The notes: generated from the sequence alone by a model not told the origin. Shown: positions 1 through 10,363, counted from the first letter of the stretch. The stretch: 64,000 nt of DNA from Sandaracinaceae bacterium (GCA_019637095.1 JAHBWG010000006.1:1-64000), one strand, 5' to 3'. A program made the numbers and translations.

Positions 1-1
1 A

Positions 2-445
2 CCGGCCCGACCCGCCGGTGGCGGCGGCCGCGGCGGCAGCGACATCGACTCGCTCCTCGACAGCGCGCTCGGCGGTGGCGGTGGCGGCGGCGCCCGTCGT
101 GGCGGGAGCGCGACCCCCGCGCCGGCGGCCAGCGGCGGTGGCGGCGGTGGCGGCGGCGGCGGCGGTGCGGCCTCCGGTCCGCAGACTCCGTCGCGCGGCG
201 ACATCGTCTCCGCCATGAATGGCGTGTCCGGCGCGGTCGGCGCGTGCGGCAACGGGACGGCGGGCACGGCGACGGTCCGCGTGATCTTCAGCGGCAGCAC
301 GGGCCGCGTCCAGAGCGCGAACGTGTCGGGCGCCAACATCCCGGCGCCGGTCAGCAGCTGCATCGCGCGGGCGGTGCGCAGCGCGAGTGTCCCGCCCTTC
401 CGGCAGGACACGTTCAGCGTCAACTACCCTTTCCGGATCCAGTAG
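2..445 (+). CDS. C-terminal part of a TonB-like (AgmX/PglI-type) protein, 5' truncated
   Basis: The frame is open from the window edge, so the start lies outside. The visible part has glycine-rich runs around a short Asp/Leu segment (DIDSLLDSALG). About 85 residues of folded C-terminus follow, with a strand pattern (GTATVRVIFSGSTGRV), a cysteine pair (ACGNG, SSCIARAV) and the ending VNYPFRIQ. That is the pattern of the TonB-like C-terminal domain often found at the end of myxobacterial zinc-ribbon, FHA or gliding-motility proteins. It probably acts in or near the envelope, but the missing N-terminus prevents a specific role. It converges on, and overlaps by 26 bases, the minus-strand gene ending at 420. 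Confidence 0.75.
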   Translation, partial: PARPAGGGGRGGSDIDSLLDSALGGGGGGGARRGGSATPAPAASGGGGGGGGGGGAASGPQTPSRGDIVSAMNGVSGAVGACGNGTAGTATVRVIFSGSTGRVQSANVSGANIPAPVSSCIARAVRSASVPPFRQDTFSVNYPFRIQ

Positions 446-1202
446 CGCGTCCGCGCCGGCGGCGCCGCACGACCACGACGAGCGCGGTGAGCGCGACGAA
501 GGCCGCCGCGCCGATCCAGAGGTGAGCGAGCCGAGGCGCCTCCTCCGGAGGCGCCTCAGGCGTTCGAAGGCGGGCGACGAGCGGCACGGGCGCTCCGTCG
601 CGGAAGCTGCCGCCGTAGGCGAGGTCGGGCCGCGGCTCGTCCGCGTCGCCCTCGACGCCGCTCGCGAGCAGCGCCGCCCCGTCGCGCACCTCGAAGGCCA
701 CGTCGGTGCGCTCGAACACCTCGCGCCGCACCATCCGATCGGTGAGGCGCACCGTCTGCTCGCCGCCGCCGAGGGTGAAGCGCGCGACCATCTCGACGGT
801 GAGCGCCGTGCGGCGCACGGGACCGGTGGGCTCGAAGAAGCCCTCGCCCCAGCTCGGCGCGACTGGCTCCCCATCGACCTCGAGCGGCAGCTCGTCGACG
901 AGCGCCGCGCCCCACTCGGCGAGGTACGCGTCGGCCTCGGCGCGCGTCACGCGGCCATCCGCGTCGGTGTCGGCGGCGGTCAACACGCGCAGGCCCTCGC
1001 CCTCGCCGAGCGTCAGCGACACGACGACGCGCACGTCTCGCCCCGCGACGTCGAGCTTGAGGTAGCGCTCCGCGCGCACGATCACGTGGCCGACGTGCGC
1101 GCGACAGGTCGCGGGCGCCGCGAGCGCGAGCAACGCGAGGCCGAGGACGGCGGCTCGCTCAGCCGCCGAGCGACTCGAGGAAGCGAACGCCGGTGAGCAC
1201 AC
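420..1202 (-). CDS. EF-hand-containing membrane-anchored protein
   Basis: 260 residues. There is a signal peptide at about 1-35 (hydrophobic VLGLALLALAAPA), one EF-hand-like loop at about 78-89 (DTDADGRVTRAE, with Asp at the expected calcium-binding spacing) and a hydrophobic segment near 227-243. A basic cytoplasmic-looking tail (RRRRRGR) ends the protein. The fold between is mostly beta-like and I do not recognise it. The ATG at 1202 lies 44 bases inside the 3' end of the aminopeptidase gene. No other usable start precedes the hydrophobic segment, so the overlap is probably real and the two genes co-transcribed. Function unknown; calcium binding is inferred from one motif. Confidence 0.7.
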   Translation of the reverse strand: MCSPAFASSSRSAAERAAVLGLALLALAAPATCRAHVGHVIVRAERYLKLDVAGRDVRVVVSLTLGEGEGLRVLTAADTDADGRVTRAEADAYLAEWGAALVDELPLEVDGEPVAPSWGEGFFEPTGPVRRTALTVEMVARFTLGGGEQTVRLTDRMVRREVFERTDVAFEVRDGAALLASGVEGDADEPRPDLAYGGSFRDGAPVPLVARLRTPEAPPEEAPRLAHLWIGAAAFVALTALVVVVRRRRRGRATGSGKGS

Positions 1203-2622
1203 CGAACCCCGTGCCCCCCTTCGGATGGACCCCGTGGACGCCGTCCTGGAACGAGGGGCCCGCGATGTCGAGGTGCATGTAGCTGCCCTCGCCCGCGAAC
1301 TCGCGCAGGAACAGCGCCGCGGTGATCGCGCCGCCGGTGCGATCCGCCGCGTGCTTGAGGTCCGCGACGTCGCTCTTGAGCGCCTCGAACTGATCGCGAT
1401 CGAGCGGCAAGCGCCAAAACGCCTCGCCCTCGGCCTCGGCGACCGAGAGGTAGCGGTCCGCGAGCTTCGCGTCGTCCGTGAACAGGCCCGCGCGATGCGG
1501 CCCGAGCGCGACCATGCACGCGCCGGTGAGCGTCGCGTGGTCGATGAGGTGATCGGCGCCGAGGTCGCGCGCGTACGCGAGCGCGTCCGCGAGCACGAGC
1601 CGCCCCTCCGCGTCCGTGTTGATGATCTCGACGCTCTTGCCGTCGCGGGACGGGAAGACGTCGCCGGGCCGGTAGGCGTCGGCGCCGAGCATGTTCTCGG
1701 TGGCGCCGATGATGCCGTGCACCTCCACCGGCAGCTCGAGCCGCGCCGCGGCCATCACGATGCCGATCGTCGTCGCGGCGCCGGCCATGTCGCACTTCAT
1801 GTCGAGCATCGACTTGGGCGGCTTGATGCAGAGGCCGCCCGCGTCGAAGGTGAGGCCCTTGCCCACGAACACGACCTTGGCCTTCGGCGCGACGCCCTTG
1901 GGCGTGTAGGTCATGTGCACGAAGCGCGGCTCCTGGCTGCTCCCGCGCGAGACGGCGAGCAGGAGCGGCATGCCGAGCTTCTCGATGCCCTTCTTGTCCC
2001 AGACCTTGCACGGGACGCCGAGCGCCTTGCACTGGGCCGCCGCGAAGTCCGCGAGCGCCGTCGGCGTCAGGTCGTTCGGCGGGGCGTTCACGAGATCGCG
2101 CGCGTGGTTGACGGACTCGCCGAGCACCACGCCGGCGGCGGCCGCGTCGCGCAGCGCCGGCGTGCGCTTGCCGACGATGAGCTTGATCGTCCCGAGCGTG
2201 CGCACGGGGACGCGATCGCCCGTGAGGTAGCGCGTGTAGCGGTAGCCGCCGAGCAGCGCGCCCGAGGCGAGCGCGCGCACGACCGCGGCGTCATCCGAGG
2301 GCGCCGCGATCGCGACGGTGCCGTACGAGCGCGCCGCGCGCGCGGCGATCGCACCGAGCTTGCGCGCGGACGCCACGGACGGCTCGCCCTCGCCGAGCCC
2401 GACGAGCAGGACCTGGCTCGCGCCGAGGCCCGCGGCGGTCATCCGCAGGGTCTGTCCGTCCTTGCCCTCGAAGCGCTCGAGCTTCGCGAGCTTGCCGAGC
2501 GCCTTCTTCGTGGCTCCGTCGATGGCCTTGACCAGGGGGCTCGCGAGCGAGCCGTGGACGCCGATCGCGAGGAGGTCGGCGCGAGCCGAGGTGACCGAAT
2601 CCGTGGAGAGCTTGACCAACAT
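1159..2622 (-). CDS. pepA: Leucyl aminopeptidase (cytosol aminopeptidase, M17)
   Basis: 487 residues, typical of family M17 two-metal aminopeptidases, which remove N-terminal residues from peptides in the cytoplasm. The catalytic half has the metal- and substrate-binding block around KGLTFDAGGLCIKP and DMKCDMAGAA, and the family signature NTDAEGRLVLADAL. The frame is open further upstream, but the start MLVKLSTDS fits the family N-terminus and has GGAG a few bases before it. It is the first gene of a pair with the EF-hand protein. The 290 bases between it and the divergent ComEA-like gene should hold both promoters. Confidence 0.95.
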   Translation of the reverse strand: MLVKLSTDSVTSARADLLAIGVHGSLASPLVKAIDGATKKALGKLAKLERFEGKDGQTLRMTAAGLGASQVLLVGLGEGEPSVASARKLGAIAARAARSYGTVAIAAPSDDAAVVRALASGALLGGYRYTRYLTGDRVPVRTLGTIKLIVGKRTPALRDAAAAGVVLGESVNHARDLVNAPPNDLTPTALADFAAAQCKALGVPCKVWDKKGIEKLGMPLLLAVSRGSSQEPRFVHMTYTPKGVAPKAKVVFVGKGLTFDAGGLCIKPPKSMLDMKCDMAGAATTIGIVMAAARLELPVEVHGIIGATENMLGADAYRPGDVFPSRDGKSVEIINTDAEGRLVLADALAYARDLGADHLIDHATLTGACMVALGPHRAGLFTDDAKLADRYLSVAEAEGEAFWRLPLDRDQFEALKSDVADLKHAADRTGGAITAALFLREFAGEGSYMHLDIAGPSFQDGVHGVHPKGGTGFGVLTGVRFLESLGG

Positions 2623-2913
2623 GTGACTCCGACCGTGCGGCGAACGTTGCGGTGCCGTCGCCGGGCTCGGCCCCCCACGACCGCGGGCGCATCCTGGCAC
2701 GCGCGAACAATTCTCACAAGCGCGCGCGTCCCGCGCGCCCGCGCGAGCGCCGTCGGAAACGGCGAAATCGCGGCGATCGCCGCGCCGATCTCGCCGCGTT
2801 CGCCGATCGGCGGCGCCAAGTACGCGAGATCATTGATCGGGATCTCCGGCACGCCCGCTGCTGAGGGGTTCGGTGTGCGCCGATGGAGGCGCCACTCACA
2901 AGGAGAACCGATC

Positions 2914-3333
2914 ATGAACACCCTCTTCAGCTCCCCCCGCTCCCTCGTCCGTCACGCGCTCTGTGCCCTCGGCGTCGCCGTCGCGCTCGCCGCGGTCGCG
3001 CCCAACGCCGAGGCGCAGCGCACTCGGCCCGCGCCCGCCGCGAGCGCGGAGGCGGCCCGCTCGTCGGACGGCGTCGTGAACATCCAGACCGCGACCGTCG
3101 AGCAGCTCGTGATGCTCCCCGGGATCGGCCCGTCCAAGGCGCAGGCGATCGTCGCGCACCGCTCGCGCCACGCGTTCCGCCGCGTCGAGGACATCATGCG
3201 CGTGCGCGGCGTCGGCCGGGCGACGTTCCGCCGGCTGCGCCCGATGCTCACCGTCGACGGCCCGACCACGCTGAGCGCGCCGACGCGGGCGCCGCGTCAG
3301 GCGGCGAGCGCCGCGGCCGAGGACGAGGACTGA
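2914..3333 (+). CDS. ComEA-like secreted helix-hairpin-helix protein
   Basis: 139 residues. A signal peptide (about 1-34, ending near NAEAQ) is followed by a short Ala/Pro linker and a helix-hairpin-helix DNA-binding module at about 53-115 (VNIQTATVEQLVMLPGIG, then MRVRGVGRATFRRLRP). The tail is Ala-rich and acidic. The layout matches ComEA-type proteins, which bind incoming DNA outside the inner membrane. A canonical AGGAG at 2901-2905 sits eight bases before the ATG and fixes the start. No other competence gene lies nearby, so uptake of DNA is inferred from the family. It is monocistronic and converges with hisG. Confidence 0.85.
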   Translation: MNTLFSSPRSLVRHALCALGVAVALAAVAPNAEAQRTRPAPAASAEAARSSDGVVNIQTATVEQLVMLPGIGPSKAQAIVAHRSRHAFRRVEDIMRVRGVGRATFRRLRPMLTVDGPTTLSAPTRAPRQAASAAAEDED

Positions 3334-3348
3334 GCTCGGTCTCGATGG

Positions 3349-3368
3349 GCGCTCGGCGGGGCGAGCGC
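3349..3368 (+). terminator. Hairpin downstream of the ComEA-like gene
   Basis: Seven-base perfect arms GCGCTCG and CGAGCGC enclose a six-base loop, starting 15 bases after the stop codon. No T-tract follows, so if it terminates transcription it is the G+C-only type. Confidence 0.35.
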
Positions 3369-3428
3369 TCGACGAATGACGAAATGACGAGGATCGTCCC
3401 CGCTGCTGAATCGACAATCCTCGAGCGA

Positions 3429-3485
3429 CGAGCGCACCGGGCGGGAGGCGACGCGAGACGCGCCGCTCCCCGCTCGGTGCGCTCG
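3429..3485. terminator. Long inverted repeat between convergent genes
   Basis: Eleven-base perfect arms (CGAGCGCACCG and CGGTGCGCTCG) are separated by 35 bases that can partly pair as well. It lies in the gap between the convergent ComEA-like gene and hisG, 16 bases beyond the hisG stop, where a bidirectional terminator is expected. There is no T-tract. Confidence 0.4.
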
Positions 3486-3501
3486 CGCGCATGTCGCGGC
3501 C

Positions 3502-4130
3502 TCACGCGCGGGCGACCACCGCGGCCTCGAGCGCGTCGAGCAGCGGCCGGATGCGCTCGCGCCGCAACTTGAGGCCCGCGCGGTTCGCGACGAGCACGCT
3601 GGAGACGTCGCAGACGTGCTCGAGCGTGACGAGCCCGTTCTGTCGCAGCGTCTCGCCGCTCTCGACGAGGTCGACGACGCGGTCGGCGAGGCCGGTGATC
3701 GGCGCGAGCTCGACCGAGCCCTGCACGAAGACGATCTCGACGCTGCGCCCGGAGCGCCGGTAGTGGCGCGCCGCGACGTTCGGGTACTTCGTCGCGACGC
3801 GCATCGTGCGAGGAGGCTCCGGCACGTCGGGCAGGCCCGCCACCATCATGCGGCAGCGCCCGATGCCGAGATCCAGCGGCGCGTAGAGGTCGTACTCGCG
3901 CTCGAGCAGCACGTCGCGACCCACCACCCCGAGGTCCGCCGCGCCGTACTCGACGTAGGTCGGGACGTCGTCCGGCTTGAGCAAGAGGTATTGCACCTCC
4001 GCGACCGGATCCTCGCGCACGAGGCGCCGGTCGTCGGCCCGCACGACCGACGCGTCGAGCCCCGCTCGCTCGAGCAGATCGCCGAGCGGCCCGAGGATGC
4101 GACCCTTCGGGATCGCGATGGTCAGCCGCC

Positions 4131-4134
<4 letters not shown>
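3502..4134 (-). CDS. hisG: ATP phosphoribosyltransferase, short form
   Basis: 210 residues, starting [13 protein letters not shown]. It catalyses the first step of histidine synthesis, joining ATP and PRPP. Family landmarks include [20 protein letters not shown] and the PRPP-binding stretch around [20 protein letters not shown]. The length is that of the short HisG form, which lacks the C-terminal regulatory domain and normally needs HisZ; no hisZ is in the window. The ATG overlaps the murA stop (ATGA), so it is translationally coupled to a peptidoglycan gene. From memory, murA-hisG adjacency also occurs in other Deltaproteobacteria-like genomes. Confidence 0.95.
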
Positions 4135-5396
<1,262 letters not shown>

Positions 5397-5434
5397 GCGC
5401 CGGGACTAACGCACGCGGGGGCCGGGTTCAATCC

Positions 5435-6070
5435 TCACGCGAGCGCGAGGCCCAGGACGAAGGTCCCGAACCCCGCCACGACGACGGTGCCCCAGAGGCG
5501 GGCGGGCCTGCCGAGGAGGCGATCCTCCTCGTCGATCGCGGTCTGGGCGAACACGAACGCGCCCGCGGTCCAGGCGATCCAGCCGGCGAGCGCGAGCAGC
5601 GCGTAGGCGACGCGAGGGCGCTCGGGCGCGTCGAGCCGTTCGCGGGTGCGCCGCCGCGCGCTCTCGGCGCGGCCGGCGGGGGCGCCCTCGGCGACGAGGC
5701 GCGCGATCTCGTCCCGCGCCGCGGTGAGCCGATCGCGGTGGGGGACGTAGAAGCTGCGGCTCGACTGGATCGCGCCGTGGACCGAGCGCCACGCGGCCAG
5801 AGCGCGGGCGCGATCGCCTCCCGCCTCCGCCGCCTCGGCGATCGCGGCGAGCCGATCGAGCGCCTCGGGCACGTAGGGGTTGCCGGGGGCGTACCAACGC
5901 GCGGCGCGCCGGTACGCGAGGATCGCGGCGTCGAGGTCGCCGGCCTCGCGCAGCGCGTCGCCGCGGCCGAGCTCCGCGCGGGCGGAGCCGACCGCGCGCA
6001 CGGCGAGGATCGTGACGAGCACGCCGAGGACCGCGAGCGCGCGCGCGCCGAGCCGGAGCACGCGCGCCAT
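5435..6070 (-). CDS. Membrane-anchored TPR-like protein
   Basis: 211 residues. An N-terminal anchor (about 5-27) is followed by TPR-like helices (ELGRGDALREAGDLDAAILAY; AWRSVHGAIQSSRSFY). Two hydrophobic segments near 157-175 and 192-210 end the protein. Its ATG shares one base with the stop of the ABC-2 permease (TGATG), so the pair is translationally coupled and the products probably work together. I recognise no enzymatic motif. A scaffold or accessory role for the permease is inference. Confidence 0.7.
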   Translation of the reverse strand: MARVLRLGARALAVLGVLVTILAVRAVGSARAELGRGDALREAGDLDAAILAYRRAARWYAPGNPYVPEALDRLAAIAEAAEAGGDRARALAAWRSVHGAIQSSRSFYVPHRDRLTAARDEIARLVAEGAPAGRAESARRRTRERLDAPERPRVAYALLALAGWIAWTAGAFVFAQTAIDEEDRLLGRPARLWGTVVVAGFGTFVLGLALA

Positions 6071-6999
6071 CAGAGGAAGTCCCGCCGCCGGAAGATCAGC
6101 GAGGCGATCACGAAGAGCAGCAGCGCGTAGCCGAGCCCGTACGCCATCGTGGTCCCGACGTAGTCGTAGAGACCCGACGGCGTCGCGGCGTGCTGATCGA
6201 GCGCGTGCCGGCCCGGGACGAAGAGGTGGAGGTTGGGCACGACGCGCGCGAGGCCGCGCAGGAACCCGGCGAGCGCGGGTCCGAGCGCCCGGTCGCGCAT
6301 CGCGGCGAGCAGATCCGCGTTGCGGCCGACGACCCACACGCCTAGCGTGAACGCGCCGGTGAGGAACGGGGTCGAGAAGCTCGAGAAGAGGAGCGCGACC
6401 GCGCTCACCACGATCACCTCGCCGAAGATCAGCGACAAGGCGCCGAGCAGCGGGGCGACCGCGACGTCCGTCCCCGAGAGCACCGCGGCGGCGCCGGCGA
6501 GGAACGCGAGCGACCACGGCAAGAGCACCGCCGTCCGGTCCTTCGCGCGCCACAGCGCGAACGCGAGCAGGGCGAGCGCGGCGACGGGGAGCCCGACGAG
6601 CTGGACCGCCGGCGCGTCGGCCTGCACGGCGGTCACCCAGAGCTGGATCGCGCCCATGATGGCGATGAACACGAGGGCGGTCACGACGATCCCGACATAC
6701 TTGCCGGCGAGGAACTCCCAGCGCCGGATCGGCTTGGGCAGGATCACGTAGAGGGTCTTGCGCTCGATCTCTTTGTAGAGGAGCGAGCTGCCGAGGAAGA
6801 TCGCGATGACGACGCTGAAGAACGAGATCGACGCGATCCCGATGTCGAGCACGACGCGTCGCTGTTGGTTGAGCGAGAGCTCGGCGAGGGCGAGGCTGAA
6901 GAACAGCACGAGCACCGCGAACGACAGGACACCGTAGAGGACCTTGTCGCGCACCGCCTCGCGGAACGTGTTGATCGCGATGGCCCAGACGCGTCCCAT
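6070..6999 (-). CDS. ABC-2 type transporter permease
   Basis: 309 residues. The opening MGRVWAIAINTFREAVRDK is typical of ABC-2 (NosY-like) permeases. Transmembrane helices lie near 22-42, 75-95, 105-125, 150-170, 185-215 and 225-240, with one more just before the C-terminal end (LLLFVIASLIF). A coupling-type stretch IERKTLYVILPKPIRRWEFL follows the second helix. It should be the membrane half of an ABC exporter or of an integrity system. No ATP-binding subunit is adjacent, so its ATPase must be encoded elsewhere. It lies between the SdhC-like gene (17 bases upstream) and the coupled TPR protein. Confidence 0.85.
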   Translation of the reverse strand: MGRVWAIAINTFREAVRDKVLYGVLSFAVLVLFFSLALAELSLNQQRRVVLDIGIASISFFSVVIAIFLGSSLLYKEIERKTLYVILPKPIRRWEFLAGKYVGIVVTALVFIAIMGAIQLWVTAVQADAPAVQLVGLPVAALALLAFALWRAKDRTAVLLPWSLAFLAGAAAVLSGTDVAVAPLLGALSLIFGEVIVVSAVALLFSSFSTPFLTGAFTLGVWVVGRNADLLAAMRDRALGPALAGFLRGLARVVPNLHLFVPGRHALDQHAATPSGLYDYVGTTMAYGLGYALLLFVIASLIFRRRDFL

Positions 7000-7016
7000 C
7001 GGCGGGCGAGCCTACC

Positions 7017-7679
7017 TCACAAGGGCCAGATGGTCCCGGTTCCGGCGGCGTGCCAGCCCGCGAGCTGCGCGTAGAGCACGACGAGGCCGATCGCGACGAT
7101 GAGCCCACAGAGGCGCGCGGCGCGGCGCGCCTCGGGGGTCGGCAGCGCGCCGAACGCGAGCGCGAGCCGGACGGGGACCGCCCAGGCGTGGATCGCGAGC
7201 GCGCCGAGGCCCATCGCGTGCGCCCCCGCGAGCGGCCACGTCCCGAGCTCGCCGCGCAGGCGCTCCCACGTGCGGAGCGGCTCGCTCCCCTCCGTGAGCT
7301 TGGGCGCCCAGAGCCACACGAGGTGCACCGCCAAGAAGAGCATCAGGGCCCAGCCGGCGACGCGCGCGATGCGGCCGAGCCGCCGCGCGAGCTCGGGGTG
7401 CTCGGCCATCGCGCCCGCCAGCGCGGGCGGCTCCGGTCCGATCATCGCGAGCCGCACCTCGAGCGCCAGCCAGACGACGACCGGGGCGACGCCGAAGAGC
7501 ACCTCGACGAGGAGCGCCGCGCTGCCCGCCGAGGTCGCGCTCATGCGCTCGACGAAGCGACCGCGGCCTCCGAAGGCGGCCCACTGCTCCCAGAGGTGGA
7601 ACGCGGCCCAGCCGAGCACGACCACGCCGCTCGTCACCTCGCGGGCTCGCCAGAGCGTCTCGGGGGTCGCGCGGGGCAC
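7017..7679 (-). CDS. Succinate dehydrogenase cytochrome b558-like membrane anchor
   Basis: 220 residues with five predicted membrane helices. Histidines fall in the helices as expected for haem ligands of the b558 (SdhC) family: TSGVVVLGWAAFHLWEQW, FLAVHLVWLW and GAHAMGLGALAIHAW. This subunit would anchor the dehydrogenase and pass electrons to quinone. The GTG at 7679 gives the family-like N-terminus; there is no good ATG before the first helix. No flavoprotein or iron-sulfur subunit gene (sdhA, sdhB) is next to it, which is unusual for this family. The call rests on helix and histidine pattern, so it could be another quinol-linked cytochrome. Confidence 0.6.
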   Translation of the reverse strand: MPRATPETLWRAREVTSGVVVLGWAAFHLWEQWAAFGGRGRFVERMSATSAGSAALLVEVLFGVAPVVVWLALEVRLAMIGPEPPALAGAMAEHPELARRLGRIARVAGWALMLFLAVHLVWLWAPKLTEGSEPLRTWERLRGELGTWPLAGAHAMGLGALAIHAWAVPVRLALAFGALPTPEARRAARLCGLIVAIGLVVLYAQLAGWHAAGTGTIWPL

Positions 7680-7799
7680 GGCGGACCGAGGGTAGCCGAA
7701 ACGCCGACGCACGCGCCGCCGATCGCGCGGCGCGCCGCGGATCGATCGGACCCCCGATCGCCGCGGGCAGGCCGACCGGCGTGGTATGGTCGCCGGCCG

Positions 7800-8735
7800 A
7801 TGGACGAGCCCTTCGTGCTGGTCGTGAACCCGCGCGCCGGGGCGGGCGCCGCGGCGCGGCGTACGCCGGCGCTCGAGGCGGCGCTCACGAAGCGCGGCGC
7901 GCGCTTCGTGACGCGCACGACCGCCTCGCCGCGGGACGCGACGCGCATCGTGCGCGAGGTCCTCGCGAGCGGGGCGCACGCGGGCGTCGCGGTCGTCGGC
8001 GGCGACGGGACGCTCAGCGAAGCGGTCAACGGCTTCTTCGACGAGGAGGGCGCGCCGATCGCGCCCGAGGCGTGGCTCGCGCCGCTGCCGTGCGGGACGG
8101 GCGGCGACTTCCGCCGCACCCTCGGCTTCCCCAAGGACGTCGACGGGATGGTCGAGCGCATGCTCGCCGCGCGCCCGCGCGCGATCGACACGGGCTGGGT
8201 CCGGTTCGAAGGCGACGAGGGCGCGCCCGACGCGCGCGCGTTCTTGAACATCGCGAGCTTCGGGCTCGCGGGCCGCGTCGTGCGCACGGTGAACGCGGGG
8301 CCGAAGTGGATCGGCGGGCCACCGGCGTTCCTGCTCGGCACCTTCCGCGCGATGCTCGGCTACGCGAACCAGCGCGTACGCGTCACCGTCGACGACGCCG
8401 CGCCGCGCGAGCTCTCCATCCTCAACCTCGCCGTCGCGAACGGACGCTACTTCGGCGGCGGGATGGAGGTCGCGCCGCGCGCCCTGATCGACGACGGCCT
8501 CTTCGACGTGGTCGCGCTCGAGATGACGCCCGTCCAGAGCCTGCGCCTCACCGCCGCCATCTACCGCGGCGCACACCTCGGCGACGCGCGCGTCTGGCAC
8601 GCGCGCGGGTCGCGGATCACCGCAGCGCCGGCGCGCGAGACGGAGCGCGTGCTGCTCGAGATCGACGGCGAGGCACCGGGGCGGCTCCCCGCGACGTTCG
8701 AGCTGCGGCCCGGCTCGCTGCGCTTGCGGGCGTGA
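7800..8735 (+). CDS. Diacylglycerol/sphingosine-type lipid kinase family protein
   Basis: 311 residues. It has the DAGK catalytic-domain landmarks: VLVVNPRAGAGAAARR at the start, VVGGDGTLSEAVNGF as the nucleotide-binding GGDGT block, and LPCGTGGDFRRTLGFP. The second domain has NLAVANGRYFGGGMEVAPRA and ends with the usual beta-sandwich (LLEIDGEAPGRLPATFEL). Such YegS/DgkB-like enzymes phosphorylate lipids at the inner membrane; the exact substrate cannot be told from sequence. Its stop overlaps the GTG start of lnt, linking it to envelope lipid metabolism. Confidence 0.9.
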   Translation: MDEPFVLVVNPRAGAGAAARRTPALEAALTKRGARFVTRTTASPRDATRIVREVLASGAHAGVAVVGGDGTLSEAVNGFFDEEGAPIAPEAWLAPLPCGTGGDFRRTLGFPKDVDGMVERMLAARPRAIDTGWVRFEGDEGAPDARAFLNIASFGLAGRVVRTVNAGPKWIGGPPAFLLGTFRAMLGYANQRVRVTVDDAAPRELSILNLAVANGRYFGGGMEVAPRALIDDGLFDVVALEMTPVQSLRLTAAIYRGAHLGDARVWHARGSRITAAPARETERVLLEIDGEAPGRLPATFELRPGSLRLRA

Positions 8736-10288
8736 GGCGCGCGCTCGCCGCCGCGCTCGCGGGCGCGCTGGTCGCCGCGGGCGGAGCGCCGCTCGCGTTC
8801 GGCGCGCTCACCTGGCTCGCGCCCGCCGCGCTGCTCTTCGCGCTCGACACGCCGCGACCGGCCTCGGCGAGGGGCTCGCTCCTCCTCGGCCTCGCGACGG
8901 GCGTCGTCGCCAACGCGCTGAGCATGTACTGGGTGGTCGGCGTGCTCGGCCGCTTCGGCGGCTTCCCGCTGCCGCTCGCGCTCCTGCTGGCGGCGCTGCT
9001 CTGGCTCGCGCAGTCGCTCCCGTTCGTCGTCGCCGCGTGGCTCGCCGCGGCGCTGATGCGCGCCGGCGCGCGCGGCTGGCTGGTGCTCCCGGCGGCGCTC
9101 ACCGTCGCGGGCTCGCTCGCGCCGATGATCTTCCCGTGGCGCTACGGCGTCTCGCAGCTCGCGTTCCTCGAGGTCGCGCAGGTGGCCGAGCTCGGCGGGC
9201 TGCCGCTGCTCGACGGGCTCGTCGCGACCGCCGGCTGCGGCGCGCTCACCGCCCTGCGCGAGCGTAGGCTGGTCCCGGCCCTCGTCGCCGCCCTCGCGCT
9301 CGGGTTGCCCGCGCTCTACGGCGCGGCGCGCCTGCCCGCGGTGCGCGCTGCGCGAGAGGCCGCGCCGCTCCTGCGCGTCGGCGTCGCGCAGCCGAACGTG
9401 TCGATCGAGGACAAGCACGAGCCGCGGCGCTTCCTCGCGCAGCTCGCGCTCCTGCACGCGCAGACGCGCGCGCTCGAGGCGGCGGGCGCCGAGCTCGTGG
9501 TCTGGCCCGAGACCGCCTATCGCTTCCCGATCCCACGCGGCGCCGCGCGCGATCGCGAAGGCGCGCTCGCGATCCGCGGGCCCGGCGTGCGCGGCCCGCT
9601 GCTCGTGGGCGCGCTCACCACGGACGGGCCGCCCGCTCGCTACCGCGCGCTCGACGCGCTCGGGCGCACGGTCGCCGTGTTCGAGATGGGCGAGGAGGCG
9701 CGCTACAACTCCGCGGTCGCGGTAGACGCGGACGGCCGGATCGGCGGCGTCGCCGACAAGGTCCACCCGCTCGCGTTCGGCGAGCACACGCCGCTCTGGG
9801 AGGTGATCCCGTGGCTGCGCGCGCTGCCCCGGGGCATCGCGCCGGGCGAGGGGCCGCAGGTGCTCGAGCTCGCCGGCGCGCGGATCGGCGTCCTCAACTG
9901 CTACGAGGACCTGCTCGCGGAGCACGTCGTCTGGCAAGCGCGCTCCGCGCCCGAGCTCCTCGTGAACGTCACCAACGACGCCTGGTTCGGGGACACGAGC
10001 GCGCCGCACCTGCACCACATGAACGCGCGCATGCGCGCGATCGAGACCCGGCGCGACCTCGTGCGCGCCGTCAACACGGGCGTGAGCGGGCACACCGCGG
10101 CGAGCGGCGAGGACCTCGCGCGCACCCGTCCGTTCGAGGAGGCGGCCTTCGTCGCGGACGCCCGGCGCTTGCGCGGCCGCACGCCCTACGTGATCGTCGG
10201 CGACTGGCCGGCCGCAGGTGCCGCGGGCGCGCTGCTCGCGCTCGCCCTCGCGCGCCGCCGCCGCGGCCGGAGCGCCCGCCCGAGGTGA
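8732..10288 (+). CDS. lnt: Apolipoprotein N-acyltransferase
   Basis: 518 residues. The N-terminal half has about six membrane helices. The periplasmic nitrilase-like domain has the catalytic triad in order: Glu260 in VVWPET, Lys343 in VADKVHPLAFGEHTPL and Cys390 in IGVLNCYEDL. NVTNDAWFGDT, the usual block after the cysteine, follows. A last helix and basic tail end the protein. Lnt adds the third acyl chain to lipoproteins after Lgt and signal peptidase II. The window encodes about ten lipoproteins, so it has plenty of clients. The GTG at 8732 overlaps the stop of the lipid-kinase gene. Confidence 0.95.
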   Translation: MRRALAAALAGALVAAGGAPLAFGALTWLAPAALLFALDTPRPASARGSLLLGLATGVVANALSMYWVVGVLGRFGGFPLPLALLLAALLWLAQSLPFVVAAWLAAALMRAGARGWLVLPAALTVAGSLAPMIFPWRYGVSQLAFLEVAQVAELGGLPLLDGLVATAGCGALTALRERRLVPALVAALALGLPALYGAARLPAVRAAREAAPLLRVGVAQPNVSIEDKHEPRRFLAQLALLHAQTRALEAAGAELVVWPETAYRFPIPRGAARDREGALAIRGPGVRGPLLVGALTTDGPPARYRALDALGRTVAVFEMGEEARYNSAVAVDADGRIGGVADKVHPLAFGEHTPLWEVIPWLRALPRGIAPGEGPQVLELAGARIGVLNCYEDLLAEHVVWQARSAPELLVNVTNDAWFGDTSAPHLHHMNARMRAIETRRDLVRAVNTGVSGHTAASGEDLARTRPFEEAAFVADARRLRGRTPYVIVGDWPAAGAAGALLALALARRRRGRSARPR

Positions 10289-10363
10289 GAAGAGCGGAGG
10301 CGCGCGGGGAGACCGCGCACGCGGCGGTTCCGCGCGGGACGCGGCGGTGCTATGGAAGCGCCC

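Noticed and set aside
1-445. Glycine-codon runs near the left edge as a repeat element
   Set aside because: They encode a glycine-rich linker in a protein and have no repeat boundaries.
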